DNA of 37,544 nt from assembly GCF_003851045.1 (NCBI RefSeq), contig NZ_BFBX01000015.1, forward strand, positions 1-37,544, written 5' to 3'. Below are positions 15,538 through 23,091 of the stretch, piece after piece. The position numbers and the translations under genes are program-made. This DNA is from Paenibacillus sp. 598K (GTDB lineage Bacteria > Bacillota > Bacilli > Paenibacillales > Paenibacillaceae). Under the pieces are notes generated by a model. It was given only the letters and a program-made list of their open reading frames with translations, made no database searches and was not told the DNA's origin. Positions within the stretch are counted from its first letter, which is position 1, and each line of letters starts with the position of its first letter.

Positions 15538-16680
15538 ATGGCTGATTGGATAGGGATAATGCACGCAGCAGGCGCTGCCCTTGGTGTTGTGCTGCTCGGC
15601 GGGAGGACGGGCTGGCAGATCGGCCGAGGACGACGAAGCAAGCTTGGCGGAGCGAGGGCCTCGCGCTCGGAGCCGCTCATGCCGCCGCTGTCGATTATCA
15701 TCCCCGCGCGCAACGAAGCTCGCAACCTGAAGCGTCTGCTGCCGATGCTGCGGCTGCAAGGGTGCAGACGGATGGAGATCATCGTTGTCGATGACGGCTC
15801 AACAGACGATACGGCTCGCACGGCATCCGAGCGGGGCGCGCGCGTCGTCCAGGCGCCGCCGTTGCCGGCAGGCTGGCAGGGCAAGTCATGGGCATGCTGG
15901 AATGGCGCACAGGCGGCAAGTGGCGCCTGGTATATCTTCCTGGATGCCGACACGCAGCCAGAGCCCGGGTTCGTGGAGCGGATCGGCGCGCTGCTGCGCA
16001 GACAAGGCGGGTGGGTGACGCTGCAGCCCTATCATAAAGCGCCTACCTTTCGCGAGCAGTGGTCGCTCTTCTTCAACATAGCGGTGCTGGCAGGCAGCGG
16101 CGCATTGTGTCCGCTCCCTGGACGTAGGCGCGCCTTCGGACCGTGCGCCGCCTGCTGGAGCTGCGACTATGATAGCGTGGACGGCCATCGCGCCGTACGC
16201 GGGGCGGTGCTGGAGCATCTGGAGCTGGGCGAGCGATTCCGCCAGACGGGGAGGGAGGTCAGCGGGGGGATACTGGCGGATGCGCTGCGATTCCGCATGT
16301 ATCCGGAGGGCTGGCCAGAGCTGTTGCGCGGTTGGACGAAGAGCATTGCGATCGGCGCCGGCGCATCTCATCCGGTCTATCTGGGTCTGAGCTCGGTGTG
16401 GATGGCTGCGCTGCTCGGCTGTGCGCTACAGACGATGGCCATCCCCGGCTTGCTGGCTGCCGGCGAGTATTACGCAGCGACCGCTGCCGCTGCCGGATAT
16501 GGCGTCGCATGCTTGAGCGTCAGGCTGGCCGGACGCACGGCAGGTTCGTTTCGTACGTATACGAGCCTGTTTTATCCGTTGTTCCTCCTCTTTTTCTTCG
16601 GGCTGTTCGCGTATGCGCTCTTGCGCTCCTATATCGTGCGTCGCGTGAGCTGGAAGGGACGATCGGTCGATGTTCGCTGA
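15538..16680 (+). CDS. crtQ: family 2 glycosyltransferase, CrtQ-like (carotenoid glycosylation)
   Basis: About 380 residues from the ATG at 15538, chosen because AAGGAAGG ends 7 bp upstream; an ATG at 15496 has no ribosome binding site. An N-terminal membrane helix is followed by the GT-A core LSIIIPARNEARNLKRLLP, VVDDGSTDDTA and the metal-binding DADTQPEPGFV. Further on come a hydrophobic stretch and two or three C-terminal membrane helices. This is the layout of CrtQ, which glycosylates 4,4'-diaponeurosporenoate in staphyloxanthin synthesis. The next gene, CrtO-like, overlaps by 11 bp. The exact sugar acceptor is inferred from the neighbours. Confidence 0.78.
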   Translation: MADWIGIMHAAGAALGVVLLGGRTGWQIGRGRRSKLGGARASRSEPLMPPLSIIIPARNEARNLKRLLPMLRLQGCRRMEIIVVDDGSTDDTARTASERGARVVQAPPLPAGWQGKSWACWNGAQAASGAWYIFLDADTQPEPGFVERIGALLRRQGGWVTLQPYHKAPTFREQWSLFFNIAVLAGSGALCPLPGRRRAFGPCAACWSCDYDSVDGHRAVRGAVLEHLELGERFRQTGREVSGGILADALRFRMYPEGWPELLRGWTKSIAIGAGASHPVYLGLSSVWMAALLGCALQTMAIPGLLAAGEYYAATAAAAGYGVACLSVRLAGRTAGSFRTYTSLFYPLFLLFFFGLFAYALLRSYIVRRVSWKGRSVDVR

Positions 16681-17245
16681 TCCTCCTTCTGGCTTGGTCT
16701 GGCTGCTTAACGGCTTGGTACTGGGACTATTGCATCTGCTCGTCGCTTGGGCATCGACACACGCGTCGTCGACATGGTTCGTCAGGGACTGCTGGCTGAC
16801 GCATATTCGGACTTTTGAGCGAGGAGGTCGGTTGTATGAGCGGCTCCTGCGGGTGCGGTCTTGGAAGCCTCTGTTGCCCGATGGCGGCGCTTGGTTCCGC
16901 AGAGGCTTCCCTAAGGCGCGGCTGGACTCGCGATCTCCGGCCTACTTGCTTCTGTTCGCGTCGGAGACGCGGCGCGGCGAATGGGCGCACTGGGTCATGC
17001 TGCTCACGCTACCGCTATTCAGCTTATGGAACACCGCCGACGGCCTGCTCGTGGTGACGATCTGGCTATTGGCGGGGAACCTGCCCTGCATTATCGTCCA
17101 ACGGTATAATCGGGCGCGGCTTCTGCGCGTCATAGGCGTGCGGGATCGACTATGCTATACTGGAGAAGAAAAGTCACGGCATGACGCGAAGGGAGCGGGT
17201 ACTCATGAAACTGTTCGTAGCGGAGAAGGCAGCGAGCTGGTATAA
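16670..17245 (+). CDS. crtO: glycosyl-4,4'-diaponeurosporenoate acyltransferase-like membrane protein (CrtO family)
   Basis: 191 residues, membrane-integral. Helix 1 is WLLNGLVLGLLHLLVAW near residue 11. The family signatures WKPLLPDGGAWFRRGF near 65, ASETRRGEWAHW near 97 and NLPCIIVQRYNRARL near 138 are all present. CrtO puts a fatty acyl group on the carotenoid glycosyl ester, the last step of staphyloxanthin-like pigment formation. The ATG overlaps the end of the crtQ-like gene by 11 bp, pointing to co-translation. The last roughly 27 residues run into the next gene and look non-conserved (low-complexity, hydrophilic), so the reading frame simply continues to the next stop. Confidence 0.8.
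   Translation: MFADPPSGLVWLLNGLVLGLLHLLVAWASTHASSTWFVRDCWLTHIRTFERGGRLYERLLRVRSWKPLLPDGGAWFRRGFPKARLDSRSPAYLLLFASETRRGEWAHWVMLLTLPLFSLWNTADGLLVVTIWLLAGNLPCIIVQRYNRARLLRVIGVRDRLCYTGEEKSRHDAKGAGTHETVRSGEGSELV
17153..17161 (+). promoter_or_regulatory. extended -10 promoter of the HesB-like gene, inside crtO
   Basis: TGCTATACT, identical to the element in front of the left sugar operon, lies about 45 bp before the HesB-like ATG and within the 3' end of the crtO-like gene. It would give that gene its own transcript. Confidence 0.45.
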
Positions 17246-17492
17246 GCAAGAGCTGGCGTTGAGCGAGGGCGATCATGTGCGACTATTCGTGCGGATGGGG
17301 GGCTGCGGCAGCGTCGTCCCTGGCCTCTCGCTTGGGGTTATGCGCGAAGAGCCGCGACAGCCTGGCCTAGAGGCGCAGGTCGAAGGCGTCAACTTCTTTA
17401 TAGAGCAAGATCAGCTTTGGTATCTCGACAACCGGGACCTCCACATTACCTTCGACCCGGAGACCGAGGACATCCAGATGGATGTCCGGTAG
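17205..17492 (+). CDS. HesB/YneR-family small protein
   Basis: 95 residues from the ATG at 17205, with GGGAG 9 bp upstream; an ATG at 17181 has no such site. It begins MKLFVAEKAASWYKQELAL and contains FVRMGGCGS with a single Cys34, then FIEQDQLWYLD and ITFDPET. This matches the short HesB-like (YneR) family, distant from IscA/SufA. The C-terminal CxC of true A-type Fe-S carriers is missing, so a role in cluster delivery is doubtful. It overlaps the crtO-like frame by 41 bp and ends at a strong terminator. Confidence 0.85.
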   Translation: MKLFVAEKAASWYKQELALSEGDHVRLFVRMGGCGSVVPGLSLGVMREEPRQPGLEAQVEGVNFFIEQDQLWYLDNRDLHITFDPETEDIQMDVR

Positions 17493-17520
17493 ATGTTGCA
17501 ACTGATATCACCGATAGCCC

Positions 17521-17550
17521 AGCCCCTCAGCTTACGCTGAGGGGCTGTTT
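17521..17550 (+). terminator. intrinsic terminator after the HesB-like gene
   Basis: Perfect 11-bp stem AGCCCCTCAGC with loop TTAC, followed by GTTT. The T run is short. Confidence 0.75.
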
Positions 17551-17726
17551 GCGCGCGTCGTCATGCCTGTGCCAAGACGACGCGTCTCGATCTGCGATGC
17601 ACCGTTAACCATTGCTCTATGATGCGTCGTCTCGCCTTGTATATTATGCGTCTGGCGACTCATAATACCATCATTGGAACCATGCAGTGCGGTCATCGTG
17701 CTGCGAGCGAGGAGGCGTACAGGACG

Positions 17727-18650
17727 ATGTCTTGGCTGGCTGTTTTGGCGCTGCATGCGGGACTTGTGTTGGCGAATCCTTTTGCAGTGCCGTCGGAGGA
17801 GTGGCAGATCCGTCTGCCGGACGAACAGATCATTGAAGTGAAGGAGCGCGATTACGCGCTGCCTGGCCTGCGGATGCTGGACATGGGCCGGGTTGAAGCT
17901 TTATCCGAGCGTATCGCCAAGCAGGTATACATGCCTCCCGACAATGCCAGGATTGGCCCGGACGGCTCGATCCGTGCGGAACGCGTCGGCAAGAAGCTGG
18001 ACGGAAGCCGGTTTTACGAGTGGTTTGCCGCTCATTACTACCGGGAAGGGGATCATGGCCAGACGCTCCAGTTGCCGATCATCAAGCTGTACCCGCGCGT
18101 CGATGGCGAGCTGTTGGCAGCCATCCGGGAAAAGCCGATCGGCTACTACGCGACGTATTTCAACTCACGCAACAAAAGCCGCTCCCATAATATCGATTTG
18201 GCTGCAAGGGCGATCGACGGGACGGTCGTCTTCCCAGGCGAGCTATTCTCCTTTAATCGCACCGTCGGCATCCGGACTCCGGATCGGGGTTACAAGCCGG
18301 CACCGATCATCGTCAGGGGCGAGCTGTCGGAGGGAGTAGGCGGAGGTATCTGCCAGGTGTCCTCGACGCTGTACAATGCCGTCGATCGGGCGGGGCTCAA
18401 GATCATCGAGCGCTATTCGCACAGCAAGCGGGTGCCGTACGTGCTGGCCGGGCGCGATGCGACGGTGAGCTGGGGCGGCCCGGACTTCAGCTTCCGCAAC
18501 GACTACAATCAGCCGGTGCTGATCAAGGCCTTGTCGGTGCATGGCAAGATGTTCGTCACGGTCTACTCCAGTGAGCTGATCGAGTATACGCCGCGCGAGG
18601 TGCCGGGGATGATCCAGGGAGAGCTGCCGGAGGAGGAGTCTGTGACCTGA
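17727..18650 (+). CDS. VanW family protein, secreted or membrane-anchored
   Basis: 307 residues from the ATG at 17727, preceded by GGAGG at 17711-17715. In-frame ATGs from 17619 would add a leader without signal character. The N-terminus MSWLAVLALHAGLVLANPFA is a signal peptide or anchor. The VanW domain shows YFNSRNKSRSHNIDLAARAI, VVFPGELFSFN and the hallmark GVGGGICQVSSTLYNAVDRAGL, then YSHSKRVPYV. VanW proteins occur in vancomycin-resistance clusters and widely in Gram-positive bacteria, with no settled function; a cell-wall or sporulation role is often suggested. No other van-type gene is in the window, so resistance should not be inferred. Confidence 0.9.
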   Translation: MSWLAVLALHAGLVLANPFAVPSEEWQIRLPDEQIIEVKERDYALPGLRMLDMGRVEALSERIAKQVYMPPDNARIGPDGSIRAERVGKKLDGSRFYEWFAAHYYREGDHGQTLQLPIIKLYPRVDGELLAAIREKPIGYYATYFNSRNKSRSHNIDLAARAIDGTVVFPGELFSFNRTVGIRTPDRGYKPAPIIVRGELSEGVGGGICQVSSTLYNAVDRAGLKIIERYSHSKRVPYVLAGRDATVSWGGPDFSFRNDYNQPVLIKALSVHGKMFVTVYSSELIEYTPREVPGMIQGELPEEESVT

Positions 18651-18696
18651 TCCATCGATCCGGGATGCAATCTGCGCGACCGTTCCTCTCGAATCA

Positions 18697-18705
18697 TGAT
18701 ATACT
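18697..18705 (+). promoter_or_regulatory. extended -10 of the pentapeptide-repeat gene
   Basis: TGATATACT is a TGn extended -10 (5/6) about 87 bp before the ATG at 18792. A GC-rich hairpin (18734-18753, GACGTACGC against GTGCGTC-type arm) lies in the predicted leader. Confidence 0.45.
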
Positions 18706-18791
18706 TGGCAGAGCATGCGACAGGATTGGCGCGACGTACGCGAGCGTGCGTCAGCCCGTCTGTCGACAGTCATTGCCGGGAGGGGAACAGG

Positions 18792-19442
18792 ATGAAGGAC
18801 AGTAAAAAAGCAGATCAGCCGCGACTGCCAGACTCGCTTGAGGAGCAATCGGCGGAGGAAATGGTGGCTCGACTGGCCCAGGAAGGTTATGTGGAGCGAG
18901 GCAGCCTGCAAAACCAACGGCTGGAGGGGGAGCTACGAGGCAAGGCGACGATCGATTCGTATCATTTTCGGCATGTCGATGCGACCGCTCTCCGACCAGA
19001 GGGAGTCGAATGGGTGGATGTATTGTTCGAGCATTGCGATCTGTCCAATCTTGATCTGAGCGGCGCGGTGATGCATCGCGTGGCATTCCGGGATTGCAAG
19101 CTGATGGGACTGGACTTGTCGGAGGCGACGCTGCGGCAGATTGCTTTTGACAATTGCGATATGCGATATATTAATCTTCGTTATGCGGATCTGAAGCGGG
19201 TGACGATAGAGGGCTGCTCGCTGGTGAACGGCGATGCTTATCAGGCTTCTTTTGCCGAGGTGTCGATGACCCGATCCAACCTTGACCAGATGCAGTTGAC
19301 TGGCGTCAAGCTGGCCGGGATGGATTTGAGCAGCTGCGAGTTCAGCGCCATCGACGCCCTGCCTGGGGATTTGCAAGGCTGCCGGATCGCTCCGGCGCAG
19401 GCGATTGCTTTCGCGCCGCTGCTCGGCCTGATTATCGATTGA
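18792..19442 (+). CDS. pentapeptide-repeat protein
   Basis: 216 residues from the ATG at 18792, which has GGGAGGGG shortly upstream. After a charged N-terminus the protein is built of A(D/N)LxX-like five-residue repeats: CDLSNLDLSGAVMHRVAF, CKLMGLDLSEATLRQIAF, CDMRYINLRYADLKRVTI, CSLVNGDAYQASFAEVSM and SNLDQMQLTGVKLAGMDL. These should form a right-handed quadrilateral beta-helix from about residue 70 to 190. Such proteins can mimic DNA and bind gyrase (Qnr type) or serve as unspecific scaffolds. It lacks the Qnr loops as far as can be seen, so no resistance role is claimed. Confidence 0.88.
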   Translation: MKDSKKADQPRLPDSLEEQSAEEMVARLAQEGYVERGSLQNQRLEGELRGKATIDSYHFRHVDATALRPEGVEWVDVLFEHCDLSNLDLSGAVMHRVAFRDCKLMGLDLSEATLRQIAFDNCDMRYINLRYADLKRVTIEGCSLVNGDAYQASFAEVSMTRSNLDQMQLTGVKLAGMDLSSCEFSAIDALPGDLQGCRIAPAQAIAFAPLLGLIID

Positions 19443-19478
19443 GGACAGCTGGACGCTCGGCGGACTTTTAAGCTTGTT

Positions 19479-19533
19479 TTCAGCAAAGATTTAATCTTGC
19501 ATAAGCTTCCTTTCATATTGGCTTCAGACTGGG
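19479..19533 (+). promoter_or_regulatory. phased TTCA direct repeats upstream of the htrA-type gene
   Basis: TTCATATTGGC (19512-19522) is followed directly by TTCAGACTGGG (19523-19533), 8 of 11 identical. A third TTCAGCAAAGA starts at 19479, exactly three 11-bp steps earlier. Tandem direct repeats with an 11-bp step are typical of OmpR-family regulator sites. CssR, which controls htrA in Bacillus subtilis, is one candidate by analogy. Confidence 0.4.
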
Positions 19534-19589
19534 ACGTTAATCTATGAACAACGAACCACATTAATGAACCCAATACGGAGGGATGCAAG

Positions 19590-20894
19590 ATGGACAATCG
19601 CTATCCAAACGATGAGATGAAGCGGGACGTACAGGAGCAACGGTCGGAGGAACGCACGGTATATGAGGTCTACTCGCCGCTGGACGGCAGTCAGACGCTG
19701 GAAGCGGTCAAGCGCACATCGCCTGGACGGCCGCGTAGCAACGGCTCCCGCGGACGCGGCATCTTCCCGGCTTTTATGGCGGGCGCGCTGCTGATCGGCA
19801 GTCTGATGTTCGCCTCCGATCATTATAATCTGTTTACGGGAGACAGTCCGACGAGCGCCGGGGGAGGCAGCGCGCAGGTCAAGAATGTTTCTTATAATCC
19901 CGCCGTCGGTACAAGCTCAATCGCTGATATTGCGGAGAACGCAGGTCCGGCTGTCGTACGAATTGGCGCGGAAACCCGGCAGGGGGGCGGCGGCGTCAAC
20001 TGGTACGGCATGCAGAGCAACTCGTCGCAAGGCGAGCTCGCAGAGAGCGGACTCGGCACTGGATTTCTGTTCGATGCCGACGGTTATATCCTGACCAATG
20101 AGCATGTCATCCATGGCGCCGAGAAGGTCACAGTGAAGCTGCAGGGCTATGACGAGCCGTTCGTCGCCCAAGTTGTTGGCAGCAGCTATGAGCTGGATCT
20201 GGCCGTCCTGAAAATCCAGGGCGACAAGCCATTCCCTTATCTGGAGCTGGGCGAGTCGGATCAGATGAAAATTGGCGAATGGGTCGTGGCGATCGGCAAT
20301 CCGTATGACCTCGACTATACCGTCACGACCGGCGTGCTGAGCGCCAGCGAGCGGGAGATCAGCATCCCCGATCAGGAGGGCACGCGCAACTACAAGCATC
20401 TGCTGCAGACGGATACGGCGATTAATCCCGGCAACTCGGGCGGGCCGCTGCTGAACATGAACGGCCAGGTGATTGGCATCAACACCGCAGTCAGCAGCGA
20501 GGCACAGGGCATCGGCTTTGCGATCCCGACCAGCACGATTAAGTCAGTGCTGGATAACCTGCTCAGCGATACGCCGATCCCGTCGCCTTACATCGGTGTG
20601 AGCTTGCAGGATTTGACGTCTCAGATGCGCGGCAATCTGGGCCTCGCGGACGATGAAGGCGTGGGCGTTGCCTATGTGCAGACTGGAGATCCGGCGGGTC
20701 AAGCCGGCTTGCAGCCAGGCGACATCATCGTCGAAGCAAACGGGGAGAAGATCGGCAGCGCCAAGGATCTGACCTCGATCATCCAGAATGCCGGTGTCGG
20801 CGATGAGTTGAAGCTGACCGTGAAGCGCGAGGATCAGCAGCTGACGATTGACGTTCGCATCGGCGATCGGAGTCAGGCCGCGACGATGGGCTAA
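19590..20894 (+). CDS. htrA: membrane-anchored HtrA/DegP-type serine protease with PDZ domain
   Basis: 434 residues: a cytoplasmic N-terminus of about 56, a single membrane helix (GIFPAFMAGALLIGSLMFAS, 57-76), a Ser/Gly-rich linker, a trypsin-like domain and one PDZ domain (about 333-425). The catalytic triad is complete: His172 in LTNEHVI, Asp203 in ELDLAVLKI, Ser283 in NPGNSGGPL. PDZ motifs YIGVSLQ and GLQPGDIIVEANGEKI are present. The protease domain faces outward and degrades misfolded secreted proteins. GGAGGG precedes the ATG and a terminator follows the gene, so it is monocistronic. HtrA, HtrB and YyxA paralogues cannot be separated here. Confidence 0.95.
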   Translation: MDNRYPNDEMKRDVQEQRSEERTVYEVYSPLDGSQTLEAVKRTSPGRPRSNGSRGRGIFPAFMAGALLIGSLMFASDHYNLFTGDSPTSAGGGSAQVKNVSYNPAVGTSSIADIAENAGPAVVRIGAETRQGGGGVNWYGMQSNSSQGELAESGLGTGFLFDADGYILTNEHVIHGAEKVTVKLQGYDEPFVAQVVGSSYELDLAVLKIQGDKPFPYLELGESDQMKIGEWVVAIGNPYDLDYTVTTGVLSASEREISIPDQEGTRNYKHLLQTDTAINPGNSGGPLLNMNGQVIGINTAVSSEAQGIGFAIPTSTIKSVLDNLLSDTPIPSPYIGVSLQDLTSQMRGNLGLADDEGVGVAYVQTGDPAGQAGLQPGDIIVEANGEKIGSAKDLTSIIQNAGVGDELKLTVKREDQQLTIDVRIGDRSQAATMG

Positions 20895-20927
20895 TTTATC
20901 GCTGCACACGGATGTTCATAATACAAT

Positions 20928-20971
20928 AGACGCTCTCATTCCACATTCCTAGTGGCTTTGAGAGCGTCTTT
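20928..20971. terminator. bidirectional terminator after the htrA-type gene
   Basis: AGACGCTCTCA (20928-20938) pairs with TGAGAGCGTCT (20959-20969). An inner CCAC/GTGG stem shortens the loop. It lies between the convergent protease gene (plus) and peptidase gene (minus). Confidence 0.75.
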
Positions 20972-21034
20972 GCGTAGCGTGCGGACCCAATTCTCTTGTG
21001 GTTTCTCCTCCAGGCAGCCGGATGAGTCTATTTG

Positions 21035-21646
21035 CTACGGTGTGACGATATAGTCGTCATTGCGGACTTCAACGGCTTGCTGGTTGCTAATCGGGACCAG
21101 GCTTAAGGTTGCGCCATAACGATCCAGGATGGTCTGCGCCGCTTCTGCGAAGGGAGGGTTGGTGTGATGGGGCACGATACAAAAGTCGACCAGACCTAAA
21201 GCGTCAAAGCTCTCTAAGTGAGGCGCCTTGCTTTTATCATCCATTTCCTGAGCATAGTCAATCGTCGGAGCGGTTATGATTGCGCCGGCCGATTCCCCGA
21301 TATACAGCTTGCCGGACTGAACTTCCTCGATCACCAACTTGTCCGCGCCCGTACGTTTCATCTCTTGCAGCAAGTAAAAGGTGTTTCCGCCCGTTACATA
21401 AATGTAGTCATTGCGCTTAAGGGCAACGCTTATCGTTTGAGGCGAGGCGGTAGACAATTCCAAATCCTCCACGATCAATCCCATGCGCTCAAGCGCTTGC
21501 CGACCTTTATCCACATAGAATACGATCTCTTCCGCCTTGCTTGCTGTCGGGATGAAGGTGACGGTTTTTCCATTCAGTTGACGTTCGAATTTAGGGAGTA
21601 AATCGGCCACATCCATAAAGGATGAGACCAGAAACAGCTTTTTCAT
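21035..21646 (-). CDS. peptidase S51 / dipeptidase E-like protein
   Basis: 203 residues from the ATG at 21644-21646, with AAGGAG about 12 bp upstream. The upstream in-frame extension to 21757 has no family similarity. The protein starts MKKLFLVSSFMDVADLL and has TFIPTAS near 30, YVTGGNTFYLL at 83-93 and the nucleophile elbow IGESAGA with Ser119, then a candidate catalytic His in IVPHHTNPP near 160. This is the type 1 glutamine-amidotransferase-like fold with a Ser nucleophile, as in aspartyl dipeptidase PepE. It is probably cytoplasmic. It is divergent from the ribose-type transporter across about 250 bp, so the two may share regulation. Confidence 0.88.
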   Translation of the reverse strand: MKKLFLVSSFMDVADLLPKFERQLNGKTVTFIPTASKAEEIVFYVDKGRQALERMGLIVEDLELSTASPQTISVALKRNDYIYVTGGNTFYLLQEMKRTGADKLVIEEVQSGKLYIGESAGAIITAPTIDYAQEMDDKSKAPHLESFDALGLVDFCIVPHHTNPPFAEAAQTILDRYGATLSLVPISNQQAVEVRNDDYIVTP

Positions 21647-21828
21647 TTCGGCGTCTCGCTCCTTAAGTTGATCTATCGGCTTATAGAATACCACACTCCC
21701 GAACATTCTAGTAATTTTCGACATTTGAAGCTTCGTCCCATGAAGAAAGGATTCCAACTGGACAAGAAGTTTGGTAAAATAAGACCTTGTGGCGCCGAAT
21801 GTGAATAAATGTCGAAAAAAAGTAATCG

Positions 21829-21857
21829 TTGACGATTCTTTTTATTTCCTATAGGAT
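21829..21857 (+). promoter_or_regulatory. sigma-A type promoter of the ribose-type ABC transporter
   Basis: TTGACG (21829-21834, 5/6) and TAGGAT (21852-21857, 4/6) are spaced by 17 bp. An inverted repeat AATCGT-TG-ACGATT overlaps the -35, and wider arms AAGTAATC (21820-21827) and GATTACTT (21855-21862) bracket the promoter, suggesting an operator. Confidence 0.6.
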
Positions 21858-21894
21858 TACTTGTATAAACAGAAAAAGGGAGAGACACAAAGAG

Positions 21895-22965
21895 ATGAAA
21901 CGAGCACCATTTCAAAAATTATCTTTGCTGCTGCTGACAGCTGCTTTGTTCGTAACCGGCTGCAGCCAATCGGACAACGGATCGGACAAGGCGGGGGATG
22001 AAGACAAACGCGTCATGGTCATCCGTAAAATCGGCGGCGACGATCATACGGCTCAATTTTTGGCGGGGGCCAAAAAAGAAGGCGAAGCGCTCGGCTACAA
22101 GGTCGATACGTTTGCTGCCAACGGCGATTCGACCAAATTCCACGATGCGCTGGCGCAAGCGGCATCCTCGAATTACGACGGCATCATCCTCTCGCATGGC
22201 GATGATCCCGCAACGGTAGAAGCTGTACAGAAGCTCGTCGCGGACGGCGTGCCGGTAGTGGCCTTTGACTCCACCTCGGATCTGGCGACTGTCGAAGGCG
22301 TCACCCTGACCTCGCAAAAGGACGAGTCCCTGGCGCAGCTGGCGCTTGATCGCCTGAAAGAGGAGCAAGGCGACGACGCCAAGATCGTCTATCTGTGGGT
22401 AGACGGCTTCCCGCCGATGGTGCGCCGCAATGCGGTGTTCCAGGACATGCTGCAGCAAAACCCGGGCTGGTCGGAGGTCGAGCGGTTCGGCACGGCGGCA
22501 GGCGACGTCTCGGTGCAGACGCAAAACGCGGTTGCCGCGATGCTGACCAAGCACCCGAAGGGCGAGATTGATGCGATCTTCGCAACTTGGGATGCGTTCG
22601 CTATCGGCGCTGCCCGGGCGATCAAGGAAGCCGGACGCGACGAGATCAAAATCTATGGCATCGACGTCTCGAACGCCGACCTGCAGCTGATGCAGGAGGA
22701 GAACAGTCCATGGGTCGCAACAGCTGCGGTTGATCCGATGATGATCGGCGAGGTGAATATGCGGCTGCTCGCCAAAAAGATGAAGGGCGAGGAGACGCCG
22801 GCAGAGTACAGCCTGGACGCGAAGCTGATCGACGTGGAGACGCTGTCCCAATCGACAGAGCCGGTCAACATGGTCAATCTGGCTGAGCTGATCCCTGGCT
22901 GGGGCAAGACGGACGAATTCGAAGAAGACTGGATGAAGGAGCTCAAGCAGGCATCAGGCAAGTAG
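21895..22965 (+). CDS. sugar-binding lipoprotein of a ribose/galactose-type (CUT2) ABC transporter
   Basis: 356 residues from the ATG at 21895 (GGGAGAG about 10 bp upstream). The signal peptide ends in lipobox VTGC with Cys23. The body is a periplasmic-binding fold of the RbsB/YtfQ type: MVIRKIGGDDHTAQFLAGAK, NYDGIILSHGD, GVPVVAFDS, then DAIFATWDAFAIGAARAIKE and IKIYGIDVSNADLQ. CUT2 proteins bind monosaccharides or small polar ligands. It is the first gene of an operon with the double ATPase and the permease. The ligand cannot be named; no catabolic gene accompanies it. Confidence 0.92.
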   Translation: MKRAPFQKLSLLLLTAALFVTGCSQSDNGSDKAGDEDKRVMVIRKIGGDDHTAQFLAGAKKEGEALGYKVDTFAANGDSTKFHDALAQAASSNYDGIILSHGDDPATVEAVQKLVADGVPVVAFDSTSDLATVEGVTLTSQKDESLAQLALDRLKEEQGDDAKIVYLWVDGFPPMVRRNAVFQDMLQQNPGWSEVERFGTAAGDVSVQTQNAVAAMLTKHPKGEIDAIFATWDAFAIGAARAIKEAGRDEIKIYGIDVSNADLQLMQEENSPWVATAAVDPMMIGEVNMRLLAKKMKGEETPAEYSLDAKLIDVETLSQSTEPVNMVNLAELIPGWGKTDEFEEDWMKELKQASGK

Positions 22966-23003
22966 GATGAACCTGCGCGCTGCAATCCAACTATAGTAGG
23001 CAA

Positions 23004-23062
23004 GGCTGACTTCCAACAAAGTCAGCCACACAAGGCGCTCTTATGTCTGACATAAGAGCGCC
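23004..23062 (+). terminator. tandem hairpins between binding-protein and ATPase genes
   Basis: Two adjacent stems: GGCTGACTT/AAGTCAGCC (23004-23012 and 23019-23027, loop CCAACA), and a 29-base near-perfect palindrome with 14-base arms GGCGCTCTTATGTC (23034-23047) and GACATAAGAGCGCC (23049-23062). No T run follows, so partial termination or protection of the upstream mRNA is more likely than full termination. Confidence 0.65.
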
Positions 23063-23091
23063 CGATCCTGTTTAGGGGAAGGAGTGCATCA

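Noticed and set aside
17105..17110. perfect TATAAT inside the crtO-like gene
   Set aside because: It encodes the conserved Tyr-Asn of QRYNR and has no -35 at a proper distance; the TGCTATACT nearby is the better candidate.
17727..18650. glycopeptide resistance gene (vanW)
   Set aside because: VanW-domain proteins are widespread in Gram-positive bacteria, and no vanHAX-, vanRS- or vanY-type gene is nearby.
18792..19442. Qnr-type quinolone resistance protein
   Set aside because: Only the generic pentapeptide fold is visible, without Qnr-specific features or mobile-element context.
19590..20894. cytoplasmic or secreted form of the protease
   Set aside because: The hydrophobic segment at residues 57-76 follows a 56-residue charged N-terminus without a cleavage site, so a membrane anchor is the better reading.
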